Notes: generated by a model not told the origin, from the letters alone. A DNA stretch of 64,000 nt from Streptomyces sp. NBC_01707 (GCF_041438805.1 NZ_CP109190.1:5518001-5582000), one strand, 5' to 3'; positions 8,416 to 17,382 are shown, counted from the first letter of the stretch. A program made the numbers and translations.

Positions 8416-9669
8416 ATGAGCCTTGAGGTCCGTCCCGTCACCGCATCGGAGTTCCCCGACTGGCTGCGCGCCGTGAACACCGGCTTTCTGCGCCCGCCGA
8501 CGGTGACGGAGGGGGAGGTCGCGAGCCGCCTCCCGCACATGGACCTGGCCCGGACCCAAGGGGTGTTCGACGCCGGCCGGTGTGTGGCGACGTTCCGCTC
8601 GTTCGCGCAGGAGCTGACGGTGGTCGGCGGCGCCACGGTGCCGTCCGACGCGGTCACCAATGTCACGGTGTCGCCCACGCACCGCCGGCGCGGGCTGCTC
8701 AGCCGGATGATGGCCACGGACCTCGCGGCGGCCAAGGACCGCGGTGACGTGGTCGCCACGCTGATCGCCGCCGAGTACCCGATCTACGGGCGGTACGGGT
8801 TCGGCCCGGCCGCCTGGACCACCGAGTGGGAGATCGACGTCCCCCGGGCGGGACTGGACCCGCGCTGGTCGGGCCCGTCCGCTGCGGACGGCGGCGGTCG
8901 GATCGACCTGGTGGACGGCGCGGAGGTACGCAAGCTCGGCCCGGCCCTGCACGACCGGCTGCGCGCCCGTCAGCACGGCGTGGTCAGCCGTGGCGACCGC
9001 TGGTGGCAGCTGAACACCGGCGAGGACGTGCCCGTGCCGGGATCGTGGACGGAACCGTTCCACGTGGTGTACCGCAACGCGGACGGTACGGTCGACGGTC
9101 TGCTCGTCTACCGCGCCGACGACAAGTGGGGCGATGCGAAGCAGCCGCTGAACCGGGCGTCCGTCCTCGGCCTGATCGCCGAGACCCCGGCGGCGGAACG
9201 GGCGCTGTGGCACTTCGTCTGCTCGATCGACTGGATCACCACGGTCCGCTCGGGCCACCGCGCCCCCGACGACCTGCTCCCCCTCCTCCTCCCGGACCCG
9301 CGCGCGGCCCGCATCGTGACGCAGGCGGACTGGATGTGGGTGCGGATCCTGGACGTCGTTCGAACCCTGGAGTCCCGCACCTACGCGTCCCCGGCCACCC
9401 TGACCCTGGACATCCACGACCCGGAGGGACTCGCCGGCGGCCGGTTCCGCCTGGACGTATCCCCGGACGGCGCCTCGTGCGCACCGACGACGCGGAGCGC
9501 GGATCTGGCCCTGGACGTACGGGAGCTGGGGACGCTTTGTCTCGGCGACGAATCGGCGCTGCGGCTGGCTGCGTTGGGCCGGGTCGAGGAGCTGACGCCG
9601 GGCGCGGCGGCGGTGGCGGACAGGGTGTTCCGGGCGGGGCGGCGGGCCTGGTGCCCGGACGTGTTCTGA
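8416..9669 (+). CDS. Eis-like GNAT N-acetyltransferase
   Basis: A 417-residue protein with the tripartite architecture of Eis (enhanced intracellular survival) acetyltransferases: an N-terminal GNAT domain with the acetyl-CoA loop [15 protein letters not shown] (about residues 80-94), a second degenerate GNAT domain, and a C-terminal SCP2-like sterol-carrier fold. Eis enzymes acetylate amines such as aminoglycosides or peptide lysines; the substrate here is unknown. ATG 8416 is preferred over 8398 because GTGGGG lies just upstream and MSLEVRPV matches family starts. Its stop abuts the stop of the convergent small gene. Confidence 0.85.
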   Translation: MSLEVRPVTASEFPDWLRAVNTGFLRPPTVTEGEVASRLPHMDLARTQGVFDAGRCVATFRSFAQELTVVGGATVPSDAVTNVTVSPTHRRRGLLSRMMATDLAAAKDRGDVVATLIAAEYPIYGRYGFGPAAWTTEWEIDVPRAGLDPRWSGPSAADGGGRIDLVDGAEVRKLGPALHDRLRARQHGVVSRGDRWWQLNTGEDVPVPGSWTEPFHVVYRNADGTVDGLLVYRADDKWGDAKQPLNRASVLGLIAETPAAERALWHFVCSIDWITTVRSGHRAPDDLLPLLLPDPRAARIVTQADWMWVRILDVVRTLESRTYASPATLTLDIHDPEGLAGGRFRLDVSPDGASCAPTTRSADLALDVRELGTLCLGDESALRLAALGRVEELTPGAAAVADRVFRAGRRAWCPDVF

Positions 9670-9837
9670 TCAGGAATCGGTCGGGACGAGGAGCAGAGCG
9701 AGGATGAGAGCTCCGGCCCCGGCACAGTTGGAGCTGCCCGTCTTGAGGCCCAGGGTCAGCAGGGTGAAGCCCACCGTGCCCATGAGGCCGTACTTCCACT
9801 GAACGAACTGCTCGAGTCCCAGCGTGATGAATGGCAT
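9670..9837 (-). CDS. 55-residue small membrane protein
   Basis: A short protein with two hydrophobic segments, about residues 17-30 (LMGTVGFTLLTLG) and 36-50 (CAGAGALILALLLV). A clear GGAGGAG site lies upstream of the ATG at 9837. Function is unknown. The stop codons of this gene and the Eis-like gene are adjacent with no gap. The 5' side opens on the regulatory stretch before the GntR gene. Confidence 0.6.
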   Translation of the reverse strand: MPFITLGLEQFVQWKYGLMGTVGFTLLTLGLKTGSSNCAGAGALILALLLVPTDS

Positions 9838-10094
9838 GGCGGTCACTCCTCCGGTGGTGAAGGGGCGTCTGCGCACGCACACCTTTGTGCCGCTCGGACG
9901 CGATACCTGTGACTCCCGGCAACCACTCAACTCCCCTATGAATTTGACTGGTTGGCCTGTGGATATGGTTCCCTGCGGGGTGGAGTTTGCAAACTTGTCT
10001 GGTTGTGTAGGTAAGTTGATGACTATGCGATGACGATTCAGCTGGTTGCGAGCCCCATCTCTTGTTGTGTGCCTGGTAGTTGTATGGTTGAGAG
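9838..10094. promoter_or_regulatory. repeat-rich regulatory region before the GntR gene
   Basis: This AT-richer interval separates the small membrane gene from the GntR gene. It holds a perfect 12-bp palindrome AGTTTGCAAACT at 9984-9995. TGGTTG occurs four times on the top strand at 9949, 10000, 10043 and 10085 (spacings 51, 43 and 42). TTGTATGG at 10080-10087 recurs at 11893-11900 before the kinase gene. These are plausible operators for an autoregulating GntR protein. No promoter hexamers stand out. Confidence 0.4.
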
Positions 10095-11060
10095 GTGACG
10101 AGCCATGGACCTGTGCCGGGTGGCAGCAGTGCGCATCAGTACAAGCGGATCGCCGATGAGCTGCTGAAGGGGATCAACAGCGAGGTGTGGCGGCCCGGCG
10201 ACCGGCTGCCCACGCAGGAGCAGCTCGCAAATCGTTTCGACGTCTCGCGCGCGACGGTCAAAGAGGCGCTGAAGCTGCTCGGCAGCAAGGGGCTGATCGT
10301 CACCCGGCAGGGCAGCGGGACGTTCGTCAGCGAAGGGCCGAAGCCCGATGTCGTCCCGCAACGCGACAGCCCCTCCGTGGAGAACAGGGACGACAGCGGG
10401 GACGACGACGGGGACGACGTGTGGGCGGTCGTCTCGGAGCGTGTCCCTCCGGTGCTGCTGAAGCCCTATCTGGAGGAGGCGTTCGAGGCCACGCAGGTGG
10501 AGCTCGATGTCTTCTCGATGACCACGGAGTCGCTGGCGGCCCGGGTGTCGGACCAGAAGAACCGCATCATGACCGGGGAGATCAGGCCGCCGCGCAGCAT
10601 CACGGCCCGGCTGATGCTCCCCGACTGCGACTTCCCTCATCTCGCCATACCCCGTCCGGTGGACGGGACGGACGATCCGCGGGTGCGGCGGAGGCTGAAG
10701 GGGATCCTGCAGAGCCACGCGACCATGCTCCGGGAGGCCCTGTTCGAACTCCGCTACCAGGGGTTCGTGCCCGAAGTCGATGTCGAGGTGCGGTTGGTGC
10801 CGTTCGCACCGCAGATGAAGCTGTACATTCTGAACCGCCGACTGGCGCTGCAGGGCTTCTACGTGACCGAAGAGGGCACCATCCCGCTCCCTCCGGACCG
10901 CGAGGAAGTCGCGATCTACGACGCCTACGGTACGGGGGCCACCCTCTTTCCGTATCGCGCCTCGGCCGACTCCACACCCGACCAGGTCGGCATCGTGCGC
11001 ACGTTTCAGGCATTTTTTGACTCGAACTGGGACAAACTAGCCACAAGGGCGGATTTCTGA
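10095..11060 (+). CDS. GntR-family regulator with atypical effector domain
   Basis: A 321-residue protein starting at GTG 10095. Residues 12-82 are a GntR winged helix (YKRIADELLKGINSEVW; RPGDRLPTQEQLANRFDVSR; ATVKEALKLLGSKGLIVTRQGSGTFV). An acidic linker follows at about 95-112 (NRDDSGDDDGDD). The C-terminal 200 residues do not show the UTRA, FCD or aminotransferase folds usual for GntR proteins. They contain RLMLPDCDFPHLAIPRP and LRYQGFVPEVDVEVRLV, so the ligand cannot be predicted. Only two bases separate it from the HAD gene, so one operon is likely. Confidence 0.8.
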   Translation: MTSHGPVPGGSSAHQYKRIADELLKGINSEVWRPGDRLPTQEQLANRFDVSRATVKEALKLLGSKGLIVTRQGSGTFVSEGPKPDVVPQRDSPSVENRDDSGDDDGDDVWAVVSERVPPVLLKPYLEEAFEATQVELDVFSMTTESLAARVSDQKNRIMTGEIRPPRSITARLMLPDCDFPHLAIPRPVDGTDDPRVRRRLKGILQSHATMLREALFELRYQGFVPEVDVEVRLVPFAPQMKLYILNRRLALQGFYVTEEGTIPLPPDREEVAIYDAYGTGATLFPYRASADSTPDQVGIVRTFQAFFDSNWDKLATRADF

Positions 11061-11062
11061 TC

Positions 11063-11869
11063 GTGCCGCACGCCACGACCACCCCTACGTCTCCCCGGAG
11101 CAAGACGGTCCTGCCGGCCGTGTCCGTCGAGAGAGTGACGGACCTGCTGTCCCGCGCCACCTGCGTCGTGCTCGACTTCGACGGACCCGTCGCTCGTCTC
11201 TTCGCCGGTGGCCATGAAGGCAAGGAGAGCGTGGCCGGCCGCATCGCCGAAGAGCTGCTGGACATTGCCGCATCGCACCGTCTGGAAGTGGACGAGATGC
11301 ACGGATGCACCGACCCCCACGCGATCTTCAGCTGCTACGCGGGGCGCGCCGCCCACTACGGCGAGTCCGAGGCGTGGGGCTCTGCCGCCGCGGAGATGCA
11401 GGGTGTCCTCACCGCCTGGGAGATCAAGTCGGCCGAGCATGCGGAACCGACACCGGGTGCTGCGGAGTTCATGAAGGCATGGGCCGGAGCGGGCCGGCGG
11501 CTGGCGGTGGCGTCCAACAATCACCCGGACGCCATCAAGCGCTACCTCGAGCGTGAGTCGCTGTCTAAGTACTTCGTACCCTCCTCGGTGATCGGCCGGA
11601 ACGAGAGGGACGCTGCGCTCATGAAGCCGAATCCATGGGCTCTGAACGAGGTCATGCGGGACTCGGCAGGCGGTGTCGCGGCGCACTTGATGGTCGGCGA
11701 CTCGGCCACCGACTGGCAGACCGCGAACGCGGTCGGGATGCCCTTCATCGGGTTCCACCGCAAGCCCGAGAAGCGAGTGGTGCTGTCGCGGGGCGGAGCG
11801 GTTCCCGTCCTCGACTCGATGCAGGTGCTCGCCGATGCGGCGCGCGGGCTGCAGGCACAAGTGCGGTAG
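11063..11869 (+). CDS. HAD-superfamily phosphatase
   Basis: A 268-residue HAD hydrolase of the phosphoglycolate/beta-phosphoglucomutase-like type. Motif I is VVLDFDGPVARLF (about residues 34-46) with the nucleophile and acid Asp pair, motif II is AVASNNHPDA, the motif III lysine lies in MKPNPWAL, and motif IV is MVGDSATDW. A helical cap sits between motifs I and II. GTG 11063 starts two bases after the GntR stop. With the kinase gene next door, it may remove a phosphate that the kinase adds, which is inference. Confidence 0.85.
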   Translation: MPHATTTPTSPRSKTVLPAVSVERVTDLLSRATCVVLDFDGPVARLFAGGHEGKESVAGRIAEELLDIAASHRLEVDEMHGCTDPHAIFSCYAGRAAHYGESEAWGSAAAEMQGVLTAWEIKSAEHAEPTPGAAEFMKAWAGAGRRLAVASNNHPDAIKRYLERESLSKYFVPSSVIGRNERDAALMKPNPWALNEVMRDSAGGVAAHLMVGDSATDWQTANAVGMPFIGFHRKPEKRVVLSRGGAVPVLDSMQVLADAARGLQAQVR

Positions 11870-11976
11870 CACACCAGGAAGTTGTACCTTCCTTGTATGG
11901 ATCGCGACGAGTTGGCCGGGCCGGGCTGCGGGGCCCGCGGCAGGCGCACGGCGGCTGTGACGGGCCGGGCCCTCCC
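11870..11976 (+). promoter_or_regulatory. intergenic region before the kinase gene, with inverted repeat
   Basis: GGAAG and CTTCC flank TTGTAC as a small inverted repeat at 11877-11892, followed by TTGTATGG at 11893-11900. The same octamer occurs at 10080-10087 in front of the GntR gene. This may be a second regulated promoter of the module. Confidence 0.3.
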
Positions 11977-13128
11977 GTGACGGCGCTCCCGGTTTCCGTC
12001 GCCGCGCAGCCGTCGGACCGGGCGGCCGCGGGGCAGATGCCCGCAGCGCGGGCGTCCGAGGCCCGGATACGTGCCGCCGCGCTCGTCCCGGACGAGAGCC
12101 TGCTGGTGGGACCGTTGAAGGGTTACCACCACGAGACATACGCCTTTCCGCTTCCGGCGGGCGACGGTTCGACCGCGCAGACCTGGTGGAAGTGCCGGGA
12201 CCCGAGGGCGGGGCTGTTCTGGTTCGATCTGCGCTGGTTCCCCTCGGAGAAGGAGCTCGTCCGGGCCCTTCAGGGGTGCATCACTCGTATCCCGGCGGTC
12301 GTCGAGCGCGAGACGGTCTCCCTCTACACATTCATCGAGGGGCGGACGCTCGGTGAGATCTGTCCTCCCGGGCGACCGCTGTCCACGCGCCATGCGCGGC
12401 AACTGGGGCTGCTTTTCCACGAACTGGTCTCGGTCGACCCCGACCGGATCAGCGGGACGGACGGCCCGGGGCAGGGTCGCCGGCCCGAAGGACCGGGCGA
12501 CGACTCCACCGCCTTTCTGATGCGCCTGATCCACTTCACCGAGCACCAGGTCTACCGTCGGCACGCACCGCGCTACGGCTCTCTCTTCCGGGAACTCGGC
12601 CTCCGCGACGACGGACTGGACCGGCTGCGGCGGGTGGGCGGTGGGCTGACGCCGCGCCCGTTCGCCCTCATCCACGGCGATCTGCACCGGGAGAACTTCA
12701 TCGTCGACCCGGATGGCGATCTGTGGACCATCGACTGGGAGCTGGCGATGGTCGGCGACCCGTTGTACGACCTGGCGACACACCTTCATCTGATGCGCTA
12801 CCCGGCGGTGGAACAGGGGCGGATCGCGGCGATCTGGCGGGACGCGGTCGAGTGCGCCCGGCCCGGCAGCTCGGACGGATGGGAGCGAGACCTGCCGGTG
12901 CTTCTCGGGTACAAGCGGGCGCAGTCCGTCTACACGGACGTGATCCGCACCGTGCTGGCCCTGGGCCCTGGACCGGAGCCGCAGTGGCGCCTGCTGTCGC
13001 AGGCGGCCCGACGGATACGGAAGGTGCTGGCGGCGGCCGCGGAGCCACTGGGGCTGCCCCGCGTGCCGACGGTCCAGGAGGTCGGCGGTGCGTATGTCCA
13101 CTGGTTCGCCGCGAACCGGCCGGCGTAG
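11977..13128 (+). CDS. APH/ChoK-fold small-molecule kinase
   Basis: A 383-residue protein with the aminoglycoside phosphotransferase/choline kinase fold. The catalytic loop is ALIHGDLHRENFIVD (HGDxxxxN, around residue 232), and the metal-binding motif is TIDWELAMVGDPLYDLA. An N-lobe is visible (LVGPLKGYHHETYAFPLP). Such kinases act on antibiotics, choline, homoserine or sugars, and nothing here fixes the substrate. GTG 11977 is chosen because upstream codons are out of family. It lies 107 bases after the HAD gene on the same strand. Confidence 0.82.
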   Translation: MTALPVSVAAQPSDRAAAGQMPAARASEARIRAAALVPDESLLVGPLKGYHHETYAFPLPAGDGSTAQTWWKCRDPRAGLFWFDLRWFPSEKELVRALQGCITRIPAVVERETVSLYTFIEGRTLGEICPPGRPLSTRHARQLGLLFHELVSVDPDRISGTDGPGQGRRPEGPGDDSTAFLMRLIHFTEHQVYRRHAPRYGSLFRELGLRDDGLDRLRRVGGGLTPRPFALIHGDLHRENFIVDPDGDLWTIDWELAMVGDPLYDLATHLHLMRYPAVEQGRIAAIWRDAVECARPGSSDGWERDLPVLLGYKRAQSVYTDVIRTVLALGPGPEPQWRLLSQAARRIRKVLAAAAEPLGLPRVPTVQEVGGAYVHWFAANRPA

Positions 13129-13236
13129 ACCTTGCTGCGTTGAGGTGTCCGAAGGCGGGCGGGGAGGGATGTGGGACCCGATGGGCGCGAGCGGCCGGGC
13201 GCCGTTCTCCTGCGTTCCGCTTCCCGCCCGGACCGG

Positions 13237-14223
13237 TCAGTCCTTCTGTGCGCTCAGCAGCACCTTGCCCAGCAGGCTGCGGTCCTCGATCGCCGTATGC
13301 GCTTCGGCCGCCCGCTCCAGCGGGTAGACGTGCCCGATCACCGGACGCAGCCGTCCGGCCGCTGCCTCACCCAGTGCGTGTCCGGCCAGGCGTACGTACT
13401 CCGCGTCGGTCAGCTGTACGTCCCCGATGCCGCGCAGTGTGATGCCGCGCCGCGCCGCCTCCTGCGGGTCGATCGGGGCGAAGCCGCCCGTCGGTGCTCC
13501 GTGGGCGGAGAAGCGGCCGCCGTCCGCGGTCAGGGTGAACGCCGCAGTGCCCATGGCGCCGCCGACCCCGTCGAGCACCACGTCCGCCGGGCCGCCCGCC
13601 GCTTCCAGGGCCGTACGCGCCTGTTCCACCCACCCCGTGTCCGCTCCGTCGATCACGTCGTCGGCGCCCATCTCCCGTACCAGCGCCGTCTTCCGGTCGC
13701 CGCGGGCCACCGCGACGACATGGGCGCCTGCCGCGTGCGTCAGCTGCACGAGGAGAGTTCCCATGCCGCCGGAGGCGCCGAGGATCAGCACGCGTTCGCC
13801 GGGGCCGGGGGCGGTCGCCTCCATCAGCGCGGCGGCCGTCACCCCGTCGTGCGTGAGGGCGGCGGCCTCGCGCAGCCCCAGTCCGTCAGGTACCGGCACC
13901 AGGTGGTCCGCGGCGGTCGCCGCCTGCTCGGCGTAGCCACCGGTGAAGCCGACGGAGGCGATGACCCGGCGGCCCGCCCATCCCGCGTCGACGCCCTCGC
14001 CGACCGTGCTCACCTTCCCGGCGATCCCGCCTCCCGGAACGTACGGGGGCCGGACCGGGAAGTGGCCGCTGAACGCGCCTGACCGGATCTGGGTCTCCAC
14101 GAAGAGCGTGTCAACGTGGCTCACGTCGATCACCACCTCGCCGGGCCCCGGCACCGGGTCGGGCATCTCGGATGGAACCAGTACCTCCGGGCCGCCCAGC
14201 TCCCTGACCAGCGCCACACGCAT
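13237..14223 (-). CDS. quinone oxidoreductase-like MDR dehydrogenase
   Basis: A 328-residue medium-chain reductase of the zinc-independent NADPH:quinone oxidoreductase type. The N-terminal GroES-like domain has GGPEVLVPSEMPDP and PPYVPGGGIAGKV. The Rossmann domain has VLILGASGGMGTLLVQL (about residues 148-164), in place of the usual AxxGGVG. No catalytic-zinc cysteine cluster is seen. ATG 14223 gives the common MRVALVRELGGP start; GTG 14232 is a possible alternative closer to GGAGAGG. It is divergent from a TetR gene, a common regulator-target arrangement. Confidence 0.85.
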   Translation of the reverse strand: MRVALVRELGGPEVLVPSEMPDPVPGPGEVVIDVSHVDTLFVETQIRSGAFSGHFPVRPPYVPGGGIAGKVSTVGEGVDAGWAGRRVIASVGFTGGYAEQAATAADHLVPVPDGLGLREAAALTHDGVTAAALMEATAPGPGERVLILGASGGMGTLLVQLTHAAGAHVVAVARGDRKTALVREMGADDVIDGADTGWVEQARTALEAAGGPADVVLDGVGGAMGTAAFTLTADGGRFSAHGAPTGGFAPIDPQEAARRGITLRGIGDVQLTDAEYVRLAGHALGEAAAGRLRPVIGHVYPLERAAEAHTAIEDRSLLGKVLLSAQKD

Positions 14224-14322
14224 GCGGATCACGCCTCTCCGTCACCGGGCGACCGGCCTGTCCGGCACCCGTGCGACCACTCTCGGACGTCAAGTCCGGT
14301 TGAGGTCAAGGGCGTACCCTTC
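14224..14322. promoter_or_regulatory. divergent promoter region between oxidoreductase and TetR gene
   Basis: A 99-bp gap between two divergent starts. TetR repressors usually bind such gaps and control both sides. No clear palindrome was resolved by eye. Confidence 0.35.
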
Positions 14323-14979
14323 ATGGTCATGAGCGGAGAGAAGACCGGAACCGGAACGGCTGCGCAGGCGCCGATCAGTCTGCGTGAGCGGAAGAAGCAG
14401 CTGACGTACCAGGCGGTCTCCGACGCCGCGATCGCCATGTTCCTGGAGCGGGGCTTCGACAAGGTCTCGGTGGCGGAGGTGGCGGCCGCCGCCGACATCT
14501 CGAAGCCGACGCTGTTCCGGTACTTCCCGGCCAAGGAGGACCTGGCGCTGCACCGGTTCGCCGACCACGAGGACGAGGCCGCCCGGGTGGTCGTGGCCCG
14601 CAGCCAGGACGAATCGCCGCTGGACGCCCTGCACCGCCACTTCCTGGACGGCCTGGAGCGCCGCGACCCGGTGACCGGACTCTGCGATCACCCGCAGGTG
14701 CTGGCGTTCCACCGGATGCTGTACGGGACACCGTCGCTGGTGGCCCGCATGTACGGATACCAGGGCCGCTCGGAGGCGGCGCTCGCCCGCGCGCTGGGCG
14801 ACGCCGTACCGGACCGGCTCGCGGCGGGTCAGATCATCGCCGTACAACGCATCCTGGCGTTGGAGAACTGGCGGCGCATCGACGCGGGGGAGAGCGCGGA
14901 CGAGGTGTACGAGGACGCGGTGCGGGCGGCCGAACTGGGCTTCGTGCAACTGAGGTCGGGGCTGGAGAAGGAGCGGTAG
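14323..14979 (+). CDS. TetR-family transcriptional regulator
   Basis: A 218-residue TetR regulator. The N-terminal helix-turn-helix is clear: LTYQAVSDAAIAMFLERGFD and VSVAEVAAAADISKPTLFRYF (about residues 23-68). The C-terminal ligand domain is generic and predicts no ligand. ATG 14323 is favoured over 14329 because AAGGG (14309-14313) is about nine bases upstream. It is divergent from the quinone oxidoreductase gene, which is its most likely target. Confidence 0.85.
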   Translation: MVMSGEKTGTGTAAQAPISLRERKKQLTYQAVSDAAIAMFLERGFDKVSVAEVAAAADISKPTLFRYFPAKEDLALHRFADHEDEAARVVVARSQDESPLDALHRHFLDGLERRDPVTGLCDHPQVLAFHRMLYGTPSLVARMYGYQGRSEAALARALGDAVPDRLAAGQIIAVQRILALENWRRIDAGESADEVYEDAVRAAELGFVQLRSGLEKER

Positions 14980-15032
14980 GACAGCGGCCGCGCGAATCCG
15001 CCGGGCCGCTCGCACCGGAATCGCTCGCCGGC

Positions 15033-16463
15033 TCAGTCGAGCAGGGACTCCCCGAGGCGCGATCCGTTCGCGAGGCCGTAGTCGTCGGAGCCGAAGACCT
15101 TGGAACCGGAGCCGGTGAGGCCGGACGCGGTACCCAGCAGGGTCCACAGGGCTCCGTTGCGACCGTTCTCGAAGGGTGCGGTGACGGCCAGGTCGGCCTT
15201 GCCGTTGTGGTTGTAGTCGGCGAGCCGGACCTGGCCGCCGAAGAGGTCGTCGGTCTCGGGGCCGCCCGGCACGCCCGTGGTGCCCTGGGAGATACGCACG
15301 ACATCGGACATCGACACCCCGGAGGCGGAGCCGCGGAACACCGCCACATCGCCGGCGTTCTTGGTGCTGCCGAGGTCCTCGCCGTCGACACCGACCACCA
15401 GCTCGGCCCGTCCGTCAGCGGTGATGTCGCCGATCGCCAGCGAGCTGCCGAAGCCGTCGGCGTCCTCGTCGGCGCCGGGCACTCCGGCGCTGTTCTGGTG
15501 GATGACCACCGGATCGCCCACGCCGGCCGCGCTGCCGTACCGCACGGTGACGTAACCGGCGCCGGCACTCGGATCGGCTGCGGAGTAGTACTCGGGCCAG
15601 GTGAGGGACGCCGCCATGTCGTCGTAACCGTCCCCGTTGATGTCGCCGAGGGCGACTGCCGTGCCACCGCCGGTCACCCGCGGCCCCGTCCGCGGCCTTC
15701 CTGCCGCGCCGTAGAAGACGTCGACGGCCGGTCGGTCGTACCCGGAGTCGCTTCCGGTCACGGCCAGGTCGTCCTTGCCGTCCCCGTTGATGTCACCCAC
15801 GGCCGCCTCGCTGTTGCCGAGCTGCCCACCGGGCCCGGTCAGGCCGGTGTACGTCGGTGTCGGCTGGCTCCCGCGGGCGAAGCCCCCCGCATAGACGGCG
15901 ACGGACTGCGACTCGATCACGGCGAGATCCGCACCGCCGTCCCCGGTGAAATCCCCCACCGCTACATCCCAGCCGTGGGCCTGCCACGGGTGCGGGTCGG
16001 CCACCGCGGTCGTGGTGCTGCTGGTGAACGGCTTTTTGCCGCCCCAGAGGATGGTCACGCTGCCCTGGCCCTCGTTGCTGCCCACACCCTCGTGGTCGGC
16101 GCCCACGACGAGGTCCGCGTATCCGTCCCCGTCCAGGTCGCCGCCGGCGATCGACATACCGAAGCGGTCGCCGTCCTCCGGCGTCCCCGGAACCCCGGTC
16201 GAACTCTGGTTGAGCCCGACCCGCTCGGTGGTCAGACCGGTTGCCGAGCCGAAGGTCACGATCACGCCGCCCGCGGCCGGGACGCCGTTGATGGTCTTGT
16301 ACGGCATGCCGATCGCGAGGTCCCGGTGTCCGTCGCCGTTGAAGTCGTCGGCGTACTTGGCGGGCGCGGCGACGGCCGGCGCCGCGGCGACGGCGGTGAG
16401 CAGACCACCGGTCAGCGTGGCTGCGGCTGCGATGGCGACGACGGTGCGGAGCGGCAGAGACAT
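15033..16463 (-). CDS. secreted FG-GAP (integrin-alpha-like) repeat protein
   Basis: A 476-residue secreted protein. The signal peptide spans about residues 1-33 (MSLPLRTVVAIAAAATL, then AVAAAPAVAAPA). It then has at least seven FG-GAP blades, each with a DxDxDG-like calcium loop: DFNGDGHRDL, DLDGDGYADL, DFTGDGGADL, DINGDGKDDL, DINGDGYDDM, DITADGRAEL and DYNHNGKADL. These build a calcium-binding beta-propeller typical of surface or extracellular proteins. GGGAG lies about ten bases before ATG 16463. No catalytic domain is attached, so a binding or structural role is most likely. Confidence 0.85.
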   Translation of the reverse strand: MSLPLRTVVAIAAAATLTGGLLTAVAAAPAVAAPAKYADDFNGDGHRDLAIGMPYKTINGVPAAGGVIVTFGSATGLTTERVGLNQSSTGVPGTPEDGDRFGMSIAGGDLDGDGYADLVVGADHEGVGSNEGQGSVTILWGGKKPFTSSTTTAVADPHPWQAHGWDVAVGDFTGDGGADLAVIESQSVAVYAGGFARGSQPTPTYTGLTGPGGQLGNSEAAVGDINGDGKDDLAVTGSDSGYDRPAVDVFYGAAGRPRTGPRVTGGGTAVALGDINGDGYDDMAASLTWPEYYSAADPSAGAGYVTVRYGSAAGVGDPVVIHQNSAGVPGADEDADGFGSSLAIGDITADGRAELVVGVDGEDLGSTKNAGDVAVFRGSASGVSMSDVVRISQGTTGVPGGPETDDLFGGQVRLADYNHNGKADLAVTAPFENGRNGALWTLLGTASGLTGSGSKVFGSDDYGLANGSRLGESLLD

Positions 16464-16754
16464 GGCGGCGTTTCTCCCTGAGACGGGTACAGACAGTTCC
16501 GTAGACGACCCAGGGGGCTGAAGGGTTGCATGAGACGGGCGTGGCGTTCGCACAGCAGAGGCCACCACAGTCACGCGGACAAGTGGCCTTGTGCGTCTGT
16601 CACTTGACGTGAACTGACGCGCAAGGCCCTGTCCGTAGTCGTCCATGGGGCACGAGGAAGGCTGCCGCCATCGGCCCCCGTTCGCCCCCTCGACTGTCAG
16701 CCGGTGCTCGACTGTCAGCCGGTGCGCTGGAGCTCTTCCCGTACGGGGTGGTGG
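16464..16754. other. intergenic region upstream of the FG-GAP gene
   Basis: About 290 bases with no convincing gene. The first 140 bases probably hold the promoter of the FG-GAP gene (minus strand). The other noticeable feature is the 18-bp tandem repeat at 16689-16724. Confidence 0.4.
16689..16724 (+). repeat. two exact 18-bp tandem repeats
   Basis: CTCGACTGTCAGCCGGTG occurs twice head-to-tail with no spacer, between the FG-GAP gene and the small gene at 16755. It may be an operator or a slippage product. Confidence 0.7.
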
Positions 16755-16916
16755 TCACGCCCTGGGGGTTATGCCCAGTCCCTCTGCCAGCCCCTGGTTC
16801 GCTGCCCCACGCTGCAGTGCCCCGTCTTCCCCCGAGCCACCTCTGCGCCGCAGTGCGACCAAGCACGCCCCGACCGCGGCCGCGAGCGCAACCGCGATGG
16901 AAACAATGGAGATCAT
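16755..16916 (-). CDS. 53-residue putative membrane protein
   Basis: A short product with one N-terminal transmembrane helix (MISIVSIAVALAAAVGACLV) and a basic stop-transfer RRR, then a Gly/Ala-rich cytoplasmic tail. GGGGGA lies close before the ATG at 16916. It stands alone next to the attachment site of the mobile element. No family is recognised; it could be a chance reading frame. Confidence 0.4.
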   Translation of the reverse strand: MISIVSIAVALAAAVGACLVALRRRGGSGEDGALQRGAANQGLAEGLGITPRA

Positions 16917-17070
16917 GAGTCCCCCGTCTGTCCGGCGGGGAACCGTCCTGTGGCCCCTCGTCGATCCGTTACTGTCAGTATCGACGCGACTGCGGAGTTT
17001 GTGAATACGGCTGCGATGATCGGCGCATGCGTCCTGGTGCGGAGCGGCAGCTGCTCGAACGTGCCCCGGA

Positions 17071-17108
17071 AAAGAAAAAGGCCCATTCGCGATCAAGCGA
17101 ATGGGCCT
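17071..17108 (-). terminator. original tRNA-Pro terminator, now separated from its tRNA
   Basis: On the minus strand, a 12-bp stem AGGCCCATTCGC/GCGAATGGGCCT with a 6-nt loop is followed by a T-rich run (TTTTCTTT). It lies just beyond the displaced 3' half of tRNA-Pro (17121-17170). This position indicates it ended the tRNA transcript before the mobile element inserted. Confidence 0.75.
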
Positions 17109-17120
17109 CCAACCTGGTGT

Positions 17121-17170
17121 TTCAGCTGTCGGGGTGGCGGGATTTGAACCCACGACCTCTTCGTCCCGAA
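17121..17170. repeat. left attachment-site repeat (displaced 3' half of tRNA-Pro)
   Basis: Fifty bases identical to 22768-22817. They cover the T arm, variable loop, the 3' side of the anticodon stem and the anticodon loop of tRNA-Pro, ending at the loop. The 5' half of the tRNA is absent here, so this copy is the chromosomal end displaced by integration. The old terminator lies just beyond. Confidence 0.92.
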
Positions 17171-17268
17171 ACAATTTGGGTGAGCGCCCGGCCTTGGGCT
17201 GGTGTGCCGCTCACCTGCTGCGATGGTCCGCACGCGTGCGTGGCCGTCCGCCGTTGTGCGTCGGCGTT

Positions 17269-17285
17269 GTCACGCAGTTAGACAC
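17269..17285 (+). repeat. 17-bp arm-type site, left copy
   Basis: GTCACGCAGTTAGACAC, identical to 22698-22714 and in the same orientation. From memory it matches the consensus of the pSAM2 integrase arm sites P1/P2. It lies about 100 bases inside the left repeat. Confidence 0.7.
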
Positions 17286-17382
17286 TCATGTGGGGTCCGG
17301 CGTAGTTCCTGGCGGGCTTTGCATCTGCGGGGCGGCCGCCGCCGGGTGTGGTGCCACCACACGCTGGACTGGGCACCCAGAT

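Noticed and set aside
9984..9995. AGTTTGCAAACT considered as a Nur box
   Set aside because: It is a single palindrome without the spaced second half of the Nur pattern, so I assign it to the GntR regulatory region only.
11897..11980. 27-codon frame ending on the kinase start codon (GTGA overlap)
   Set aside because: No ribosome site, and the overlap alone is weak evidence for a leader peptide.
17030..17280. Frames running across the left attachment site (for example 17101-17709)
   Set aside because: They read through tRNA-derived sequence and antisense to the lipoprotein gene, so they are chance open frames.
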